Below are positions 5,977 to 10,878 of a stretch of DNA of 10,878 nucleotides, in pieces. Position numbers and translations under genes: made by a program. The stretch comes from an uncultured Collinsella sp. (GTDB taxonomy: Bacteria; Actinomycetota; Coriobacteriia; Coriobacteriales; Coriobacteriaceae), in assembly GCA_902494555.1 (NCBI GenBank), contig CABUTR010000043.1, positions 1 to 10,878 of the forward strand. The letters are read 5' to 3'. Below the pieces are notes generated by a model. It saw only the letters and a program-made list of their open reading frames with translations. It was not told the origin of the DNA and did no database searches. Numbering within the stretch: the first letter of the stretch is position 1; every line of letters begins with the position of its first letter.

Positions 5977-6927
5977 TTAGCAGGAGAAGTCGACGCTGTC
6001 GATGATGTCCTTGAGGGCCTTGGCGGAGGCGGTGAGCTCATGCTGCTCGTCATCGTTCAGCGGCACGGGAACGCGGCAGACGACGCCGTCGCGACCAACG
6101 ACCGTCGGCATGGAGATGGCCAGATCGGACAGGCCGTACTCGCCCACCATGAGCGAGGAAACAGGCAGAACGGTCTGCTCATCGCGCATGACGGCAGTGC
6201 AGATGCGCTTAACGGCCATAGCGACACCGTAGTAGGTGGCGTGCTTCTTCTCGATGATGGTGTAGGCGGAGTTCTTGACGTCCTCGGCGATGCGCTTCTC
6301 AGCGGCCTCATGCTCCAGGTGACCGTGAAGCTCGCAGAAGGTGTTCAGCGGCACGCCGGCAACCTGGGCGCTGGACCAAGCGACGAACTCGGAGTCACCG
6401 TGCTCGCCCATGACATAGGCCTGAACGTCGCGCGGGTCAACCTCGACGTGAGCGCCGAGCATCTGCTGCAGACGGCCGGTGTCGAGCACGGTGCCGGAGC
6501 CGATGACATGGCCCTCGGGCAGGCCGGACATCTTGATGGCGGCGTAGGTCAGAACATCGACCGGGTTGGAGACGATGAGCAGAATGCCGTCGAAGCCGGA
6601 CTTCTTAATCTCGGGGATAATGGACTTAAAGATGCTGACGTTCTTGTTGACCAGGTCCAGGCGAGTCTCACCGGGCTTCTGGGCAGCGCCAGCGGTGACG
6701 ACGATCATGGCGGCGTCGGCGACATCGGAATAATCGCCGGCGTAGATCTTCATCGGCTCGGCAAACGTCATGCCGTGCGCGATATCCAGAGCCTCACCCT
6801 CGGCGCGGTTCTTGTCCACGTCGATGAGGACCATCTCGGAGAACAGACCGCTCTGCATCAGAGCGAACGCCGAAGACGAACCGACGAAGCCGCAGCCGAC
6901 AATAGCGACCTTCTTCTCGTTAACCAT
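5977..6927 (-). CDS. ldh: L-lactate dehydrogenase
   Basis: This NAD-dependent enzyme interconverts pyruvate and L-lactate, regenerating NAD+ in fermentation. The 316-residue length is normal. Seen: Rossmann motif GCGFVG (11-16), AAQKPGETR with Gln83 in the specificity-loop position that favours lactate over malate (malate dehydrogenases have Arg) and the mobile-loop Arg89, SNPVDVLTY (120-128), the Asp149/Arg152 pair in GTVLDTGRL, the catalytic His176 in GEHGDSE, and Thr231 in ATYYG. Start at 6927 is chosen because MVNEKKVAIVG begins directly at the first beta strand and GGGAG (6934-6938) lies 6 nt upstream; the longer frame to 7005 reads through a leader hairpin and is not protein-like. The gene has its own terminator, and the leader carries a terminator-like hairpin. 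Confidence 0.95.
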   Translation of the reverse strand: MVNEKKVAIVGCGFVGSSSAFALMQSGLFSEMVLIDVDKNRAEGEALDIAHGMTFAEPMKIYAGDYSDVADAAMIVVTAGAAQKPGETRLDLVNKNVSIFKSIIPEIKKSGFDGILLIVSNPVDVLTYAAIKMSGLPEGHVIGSGTVLDTGRLQQMLGAHVEVDPRDVQAYVMGEHGDSEFVAWSSAQVAGVPLNTFCELHGHLEHEAAEKRIAEDVKNSAYTIIEKKHATYYGVAMAVKRICTAVMRDEQTVLPVSSLMVGEYGLSDLAISMPTVVGRDGVVCRVPVPLNDDEQHELTASAKALKDIIDSVDFSC

Positions 6928-6950
6928 TAGAAACTCCCATCTCTCTCCAC

Positions 6951-6983
6951 AAACAAACCGCCCGGGAACGACCCGAGCGGCTT
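6951..6983 (-). terminator. Terminator-like hairpin in the ldh leader
   Basis: On the minus strand AAGCCGCTCGGG (6983-6972) pairs with CCCGGGCGGTTT (6966-6955), 12 bp with two G-U wobbles, loop TCGTT, followed by TGTTTG. As with the ldh terminator, an odd pair is a wobble only on the minus strand. It ends about 27 nt before the ldh ATG, leaving no room for a promoter, so it is either an attenuator in the ldh leader or the distant terminator of the aminotransferase gene. Confidence 0.6.
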
Positions 6984-7128
6984 GCCGTAATCCCAATACA
7001 TCCAATCGGGACTTTGATTATGCTCCTATTCGCAGCCAAAAATCGACCGTTTACCGAAATTGTTTGCAGAATTCGTAAAATAACTGCACGAAATCGGTTT
7101 CGAGCTATTGACGAGTCGAAATAGGTTT
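6984..7128 (-). promoter_or_regulatory. AT-rich leader/promoter region of ldh
   Basis: This gene-free stretch is clearly richer in A and T than its surroundings and must hold the ldh promoter if ldh has its own. It includes CATAAT on the minus strand near 7018-7023 as a possible -10 with only a poor -35, an inverted repeat TGCAG...CTGCA (7065-7069 and 7084-7088), and a small hairpin CGAAA-TCGG-TTTCG (7089-7102). I see no recognisable Rex or catabolite-repression site. Confidence 0.35.
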
Positions 7129-8292
7129 CTAATACAGGCCCGCCTCGCGAATGGCCTCGACAGCCAAAGCGATCTGATCGGGCGGCAGGACCAGCGCCAT
7201 GCGCACGTGCCCCTCGCCCGAAGGGCCAAAGCTCGCGCCCGGCGTCACCACAACGCCGGCCTTCTCCATGAGCTCCTCGCAAAACGCCATGGAATCGGTG
7301 CGACCACCGGGAAGCTTGGCCCACACAAACATAGAGCCATGCGCGTTGGGACGCTCCCAGCCCAGGCCCTCAAGACCGTCGCACAGGGCATCGCGGCGTT
7401 CCTGGTACTTCAGACGCTGCGCCTCGACCTCATCGCGCGGACCGTTCAGGCACGCGATGGCGGCCTTCTGAATCGGGAAGAACATACCAAAGTCGATCTG
7501 GCCGCGCAGCTTGGCAAAGGCAGAGACCACATCCTCGCGACCGACCAAAAAGCCGATGCGGGCACCGGTGACGTTAAACGACTTGGAGAGCGAGAAGAAC
7601 TCAACGCCCACCTCGAGCGCTCCGGGATACTGCAAGAAGCTGCCGCCGGGCTCGCCGTCAAACACGATGTCGGAGTACGCGTTATCATGGACGATCAACA
7701 GATCATGCTCGCGGGCAAAGGCGATAATCTCCTCGTAGACCTCGGGCGTGCCCACCGAGCCGACCGGGTTCGCGGGCAGCGACACGATCATGTACTTGGC
7801 ACGATCGGCAACCTCGGGATCGATACCCGCCACATAGGGCAGGTAATTGTGCTCGGCAACCAGCGGATAGTATTCGAGCTTGGCATCGGCGATCTTGGCA
7901 CCCGCCTCAAAGACCGGGTAGCACGGATCGGGAACCAAAATGGTGTCACCCGGATCGAGCAGGGCAAGGCCCAAATGGCCCACCCCCTCCTGCGTGCCGT
8001 TGCACGACTGCACCATAGACGGCGTAATGCCCGAAACGCCAAAGCGACGCTCATAGTAATCGCACACGGCCTGCTTGAGTTCGGGCAGGTCGCGCAGGGC
8101 ATACTTCCACATCTCGGGATCTTGGGCTGCCTGCGTGAGCGCCTCGACCACATGGTCGTACGGCTTAAAGTCGGGCGTGCCCACGCTCATGTTGTAAATG
8201 GTCTTGCCCTGAGCCTTCAGCGCGAGAAGCTTGTTGTTGAGCGAGGCGAAGACCTCCGCGCCAAAGCGGTCGAGACGCTGCGATGCCTGCAT
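7129..8292 (-). CDS. PLP-dependent aminotransferase class I/II, LL-diaminopimelate aminotransferase-like
   Basis: The 387-residue fold-type I aminotransferase resembles the DapL/AspC-like branch. Seen: the substrate-loop start SVGTPDFKP (36-44), NGTQEGVGHL (98-107) in the PLP-phosphate region, NPVG at 175-178 (Asn175; most relatives have NPTG), HDNAYSDI with Asp203 and Tyr206, the PLP lysine Lys237 in FSLSKSFNVTGARIG together with Arg245, and Arg364 near the C-terminus, which binds the substrate carboxylate. The start at 8292 is set by AAAGGTGG (8297-8304); the frame continuing to 8382 translates a terminator hairpin and is rejected. The nearby dap operon suggests a role in DAP synthesis, either N-acetyl-LL-DAP aminotransferase (DapX/PatA-like) after DapH, or DapL acting directly on tetrahydrodipicolinate. 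An alanine/aspartate aminotransferase role cannot be excluded, so I give no gene symbol. Confidence 0.85.
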   Translation of the reverse strand: MQASQRLDRFGAEVFASLNNKLLALKAQGKTIYNMSVGTPDFKPYDHVVEALTQAAQDPEMWKYALRDLPELKQAVCDYYERRFGVSGITPSMVQSCNGTQEGVGHLGLALLDPGDTILVPDPCYPVFEAGAKIADAKLEYYPLVAEHNYLPYVAGIDPEVADRAKYMIVSLPANPVGSVGTPEVYEEIIAFAREHDLLIVHDNAYSDIVFDGEPGGSFLQYPGALEVGVEFFSLSKSFNVTGARIGFLVGREDVVSAFAKLRGQIDFGMFFPIQKAAIACLNGPRDEVEAQRLKYQERRDALCDGLEGLGWERPNAHGSMFVWAKLPGGRTDSMAFCEELMEKAGVVVTPGASFGPSGEGHVRMALVLPPDQIALAVEAIREAGLY

Positions 8293-8310
8293 GGTGCCAC
8301 CTTTCGATAT

Positions 8311-8342
8311 AAAAAACGCGGCGCTCCGACAAGAGCGCCGCG
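8311..8342 (-). terminator. Strong intrinsic terminator between nadE and the aminotransferase gene
   Basis: On the minus strand CGCGGCGCTC (8342-8333) and GAGCGCCGCG (8326-8317) form a perfect 10-bp stem with a 6-nt loop, followed directly by six T (8316-8311). It ends only 7 nt before the Shine-Dalgarno site of the aminotransferase gene, so it lies inside that gene's leader. Confidence 0.9.
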
Positions 8343-8344
8343 CG

Positions 8345-8391
8345 ATACGGGCCATCAGATTGCAAAAGTGTAACGCTTGCAACCCCCGTAT
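8345..8391 (-). promoter_or_regulatory. Nested dyad upstream of the aminotransferase terminator: possible leader RNA or operator
   Basis: ATACGGG (8345-8351) is the exact reverse complement of CCCGTAT (8385-8391). Nested inside, two TTGCAA hexamers (8360-8365 and 8377-8382) form a second inverted repeat. On the minus strand TTGCAA-17 nt-TCTGAT could also be read as a weak promoter. The pieces could be an RNA fold feeding the downstream terminator, or a DNA operator. No known riboswitch class is recognised. Confidence 0.35.
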
Positions 8392-8410
8392 TGGTTCAAT
8401 TTAGCCAACC

Positions 8411-10390
8411 TTAGTCAACTGGATTGAGCGCGTCGATCTGCGCAAGCCACAGACGCGAGCTAGCGTCACTCGGCATACGCCAATCGCCGCGCGGGCTGAG
8501 CGTCACCGAACCCACCTTGGGACCATCGGGCAGGCAGCTGCGCTTAAACTGCTGGGCAAAGAAGCGACGGTAGAACGTACGTAGCCACGTGTGGACGGTC
8601 TTGGCGTCGTAGACGCCCTCGAAGCTCTTGAGCGCCATGCGGTAGATCTTGCCCGGCTCAAAGCCAAAACGCAGCAGGTAGTAGAGGAAGTAGTCGTGCA
8701 GCTCATACGGGCCCACCAGGTCCTCGGTCTTCTGCGCAATCTCGCCGTCGCCCGTGGGCGGCAGAAGCTCGGGGGACACCGGCGTATCGAGGATGTCGAG
8801 CAGCGTCTCGGCAATACGCCCGCCAAACACATCGGCCGCATAGCGCACCAGATGGCGCACAAGCGTCTTAGGCACGCTCGCGTTGACGGCGTACATGCTC
8901 ATGTGGTCGCCGTTATAGGTAGCCCAGCCGAGCGCCAGCTCCGACAGGTCGCCCGTGCCGATGACAAAACCGCCAGCCTGGTTGGCCAGATCCATCAGAA
9001 TCTGCGTACGCTCGCGCGCCTGGCTGTTCTCGTAGGTCACGTCCTGCACGGCCGGATCATGCTCGATATCCTTAAAGTGCTGTTCCACGGCAGCATGGAT
9101 TGAGACCTCGCGGAAGCTCACACCCAAGTCACGAGCGAGCGACTCGGCATTGGACTTAGTGCGGTGCGTCGTGCCAAAGCCGGGCATGGACACGGCCGTG
9201 ATACCGGTGCGAGGCAGGCCCAAGGCGTCGAACGCACGCACGGTCACAAGTAGCGCCAGCGTAGAGTCCAAGCCACCCGAAAGGCCGATGACCGCAGCCT
9301 TGGTGCCCGTGTGGGCAAGGCGGGTCTTGAGGCCAGCAGTCTGCAGATTGAGGATCGTCTCGCAGCGCTCGGCCAAGTCGCCGTGGTCGGCCGGCACAAA
9401 GGGCGCGCGCGGGAAAACGCGGTCGATATCGCAGGCATCGCGCAGGACAGGTTCTTCGGCCAGCACGCCCTCAAACGAAAACTCAACGGTCGTGGCCTCC
9501 GGCGCATCGTCCGCGCGCGTCCACGTCGTCGAGCGACGGCGCTCGGCAACCAGACGGTCAAGATCGACATCGGCGACGGCCATATCGCAGGTAAGCAGTT
9601 TGGTCGCGGCGAGCTTCGAACCGTTTTCGTAGACGTGGTTCTCGCCCGCAAAGACCATGTCGGTCGTGGACTCGCCCTCGCTCGCGTCCGCGTAGGCATA
9701 GGCGCAGTACAGGCGCGCGCTCTGGTTGGAAATGAGGCTGCGGCGGTAATCCGCCTTACCGATAATCTCGTCCGAAGCCGACGGATTGAGGATCACCGTC
9801 GCACCGGCAAGCGCCATCTCGGTCGAAGGGGGCGCCGGCACCCACAGGTCCTCGCAGACCTCAACGCCCAGCACCATATCCTCGGCACCTTCATCACAGC
9901 AGCGGTAGACAAGCCCTGAACCCAGCGGAACCGGACCCTGACCGGCAAACTCGACCCACACGGGATCCGCAGGCGATGGAGCAAACCAGCGACGCTCATA
10001 GAACTCGCCATAGTTGGGCAGATACTTCTTGGCCGTGAGGCCCAAAAGCTCGCCCGCGCAGCACACGGCGGCGCAGTTGTAGATATTCTCGGCAACTGCA
10101 ACGGGAAGGCCAATGGTAAAGACAATCGGCAGCTCGCGAGTTTCATCGAGAATATGTGCCAGTGCGGCCTCGCAGGCATGCAGCAGCGTGCGATTATGGA
10201 ACAGGTCGGCCGCGGTATAGCCGGTCAGGTTAAGCTCGGGCAGCACCAGCGCGCGAACGCCGCGCTCGGCAGCCTCGCGAACAGCCGCCAGCGCAACCTC
10301 GGCATTGCCCTCGACATCGGCCACGCGAATCCGCGGCGACGCCGCCGCCACACGCAAAAAGCCATCAGACTGAGAAAGGTGAAGATTCAT
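8411..10390 (-). CDS. nadE: Glutamine-dependent NAD(+) synthetase
   Basis: This enzyme makes NAD+ from nicotinic acid adenine dinucleotide, ATP and glutamine, the last step of NAD synthesis, in the cytoplasm. The 659-residue protein has two domains. The N-terminal nitrilase-like glutaminase (about 10-300) shows the Glu-Lys-Cys triad: Glu52 in LPELNLTGY, Lys121 in AKKYLPNYGEFYERRWF and Cys179 in EVCEDLW. The C-terminal synthetase (about 340-650) has the ATP pyrophosphatase P-loop SGGLDST (371-377), the IGTGDLSELALGWATYNGDH block (477-496) and the terminal KRSCLPDGPKVG (616-627). The length matches the long actinobacterial type with built-in ammonia supply. GGGAG (10398-10402) lies 7 nt before the ATG. 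A strong terminator follows 69 nt after the stop. It is divergent from the gene at 10594. Confidence 0.97.
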   Translation of the reverse strand: MNLHLSQSDGFLRVAAASPRIRVADVEGNAEVALAAVREAAERGVRALVLPELNLTGYTAADLFHNRTLLHACEAALAHILDETRELPIVFTIGLPVAVAENIYNCAAVCCAGELLGLTAKKYLPNYGEFYERRWFAPSPADPVWVEFAGQGPVPLGSGLVYRCCDEGAEDMVLGVEVCEDLWVPAPPSTEMALAGATVILNPSASDEIIGKADYRRSLISNQSARLYCAYAYADASEGESTTDMVFAGENHVYENGSKLAATKLLTCDMAVADVDLDRLVAERRRSTTWTRADDAPEATTVEFSFEGVLAEEPVLRDACDIDRVFPRAPFVPADHGDLAERCETILNLQTAGLKTRLAHTGTKAAVIGLSGGLDSTLALLVTVRAFDALGLPRTGITAVSMPGFGTTHRTKSNAESLARDLGVSFREVSIHAAVEQHFKDIEHDPAVQDVTYENSQARERTQILMDLANQAGGFVIGTGDLSELALGWATYNGDHMSMYAVNASVPKTLVRHLVRYAADVFGGRIAETLLDILDTPVSPELLPPTGDGEIAQKTEDLVGPYELHDYFLYYLLRFGFEPGKIYRMALKSFEGVYDAKTVHTWLRTFYRRFFAQQFKRSCLPDGPKVGSVTLSPRGDWRMPSDASSRLWLAQIDALNPVD

Positions 10391-10438
10391 AAGAATGCTC
10401 CCGTGCGTAGACGCTATTCAACAAAATTAGCAAGCCCT

Positions 10439-10444
10439 ATTGTA
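10439..10444 (-). promoter_or_regulatory. Candidate -10 element for nadE
   Basis: TACAAT on the minus strand (one mismatch to the TATAAT consensus) lies about 50 nt before the nadE ATG. No good -35 hexamer is placed 16-18 nt upstream, so support is limited. Confidence 0.3.
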
Positions 10445-10539
10445 GTTCAACCGCCGGGTGCAACCGCATCCCACTAACTTGGTGAGCTATTGATGAGTTG
10501 ATGGTATCTGCTAAATGTCACGTACGATTCACATCTGGT

Positions 10540-10547
10540 GGGTACCC
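10540..10547. promoter_or_regulatory. GGGTACCC palindrome upstream of the membrane-protein gene
   Basis: An 8-bp perfect palindrome sits 46 nt before the ATG at 10594. GGGTAC resembles the -10 element of SigB/SigF-type stress promoters, but the expected GTTT at the -35 position is absent, so this is only a hint. Confidence 0.2.
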
Positions 10548-10593
10548 TGATGGCTAAACGAAACGAAGCAGATTTACACCGGGAGGACCCCGT

Positions 10594-10878
10594 ATGGCAA
10601 CCAAGTACACCGACGCGCCGCGCACGCGCGTCATGACACCGGCCGCGCTCAACAACGGCGTGCACGAGAACCATTCCATCGGACAGACCATGGCCATCGC
10701 GCCCAAAAAGGGCCTGTTCGACGACATTTCCATTCCCCAAATCATCGCCGGCGCCGCAGCTGCCGCCACGAGCGTCGCGCTTGCCTCCAAGATCGGTATC
10801 GCCGGATCGGTGATCGGCGCCGCCGTGAGCTCGGTCATCACCGTTGTGTCCTCGCAGGTCTACCGCCACTTTATCTCT
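10594..10878 (+). CDS. Small membrane protein of unknown function (3' partial)
   Basis: The frame opens at ATG 10594, with GGGAGG at 10581-10586 placed 7 nt upstream, and stays open for 95 codons to the window edge. The first 45 or so residues are polar, with two short Met-containing stretches, and end in KKGLFDDISIPQ. Then come about 40 mainly small and hydrophobic residues (Ala/Gly/Ile/Val, IIAGAAAAATSVALAS and IAGSVIGAAVSSVITVVSS), which look like one or two membrane helices separated by a lysine, followed by QVYRHF. There is no N-terminal signal peptide; the N-terminus is probably cytoplasmic. I do not recognise a named family. Similar short proteins with a SIPQ-type entry to a glycine/alanine-rich membrane segment occur in Coriobacteriia as hypothetical proteins, to my recollection. 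Divergent from nadE. Confidence 0.7.
   Translation, partial: MATKYTDAPRTRVMTPAALNNGVHENHSIGQTMAIAPKKGLFDDISIPQIIAGAAAAATSVALASKIGIAGSVIGAAVSSVITVVSSQVYRHFIS

Noticed and set aside
5887..6930. 347-codon open frame on the plus strand
   Set aside because: It is antisense to ldh, whose protein has every catalytic landmark. The translation is rich in Asp, Gly, Val and His, as expected for the complement of a GC-rich gene, and shows no motif.
6928..7005. N-terminal extension of ldh to the ATG at 7005
   Set aside because: It would translate the leader hairpin; Met at 6927 has GGGAG upstream and starts right before the Rossmann strand.
7108..7136. TTGACG-17 nt-AATACA promoter-like pair on the plus strand
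   Set aside because: The -10 hexamer matches only about half the consensus and would drive antisense transcription into the aminotransferase gene; no gene needs it.
7108..8373. 421-codon open frame on the plus strand
   Set aside because: It is antisense to the aminotransferase gene and resembles no protein; it also runs across a terminator hairpin.
8293..8382. N-terminal extension of the aminotransferase to the ATG at 8382
   Set aside because: It would translate the terminator stem and T-tract; the ATG at 8292 has a good Shine-Dalgarno site and gives the usual family N-terminus.
10550..10636. 28-codon open frame starting at ATG 10550 (MAKRNEADLHRE...)
   Set aside because: It overlaps the membrane-protein start in another frame, has no clear ribosome site, and the gene from 10594 has a strong one. 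A leader peptide cannot be fully excluded.
1..10878. CRISPR array, transposon, phage, defence or biosynthetic cluster
   Set aside because: No regularly spaced repeats, transposase, integrase, nuclease or synthase genes are present; every long gene has a housekeeping or simple hydrolase assignment apart from the partial membrane protein.

Overview
The window is about 10.9 kb of GC-rich chromosome carrying core metabolism. Gene content, codon use and protein character suggest an anaerobic actinobacterium of the Coriobacteriia, most likely Collinsella or a close relative. This is an inference from recognised protein styles, not from a database match. I see no CRISPR array, transposase, phage gene, tRNA or rRNA.

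Layout: (1) Positions 1-3292, plus strand, hold a lysine/meso-diaminopimelate operon: the C-terminal part of LysA (diaminopimelate decarboxylase), DapA, DapB and DapH. LysA and DapA lie in one uninterrupted reading frame with no stop codon between them. dapB starts at a TTG inside the end of dapA. DapH is the acetyl-transferring type. (2) Positions 3293-3584 are a structured convergent intergenic region with a perfect hairpin just after dapH, a second imperfect hairpin, a 98-nt palindromic element with perfect 15-bp ends, and a bidirectional terminator. (3) Positions 3585-5862, minus strand, hold a nucleoid-associated (NA37 family) protein and, upstream of it, a DUF2974/Mbeg1-like alpha/beta hydrolase. 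A roughly 30-bp imperfect direct repeat flanks the hydrolase gene. (4) Positions 5977-6927, minus strand, hold L-lactate dehydrogenase with its own terminator and a terminator-like hairpin in its leader. (5) Positions 7129-8292, minus strand, hold a class I/II aminotransferase of the LL-diaminopimelate aminotransferase type, with a strong terminator directly before its ribosome binding site. (6) Positions 8411-10390, minus strand, hold glutamine-dependent NAD synthetase. (7) From 10594 on the plus strand a small membrane protein of unknown function begins and runs off the window.

How the genes fit together: the dap genes make tetrahydrodipicolinate (DapA, DapB), acetylate it (DapH) and finally decarboxylate meso-DAP to lysine (LysA). 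The aminotransferase across the convergent junction is a plausible supplier of the missing amination step, either on the acetylated intermediate or directly on tetrahydrodipicolinate. Lactate dehydrogenase and NAD synthetase fit a fermentative life that depends on NADH reoxidation. No defence or other exotic system is visible. The points most worth a second look are the LysA-DapA fusion, the palindromic element, the repeats around the hydrolase gene, and the terminator-like hairpins lodged in two gene leaders.
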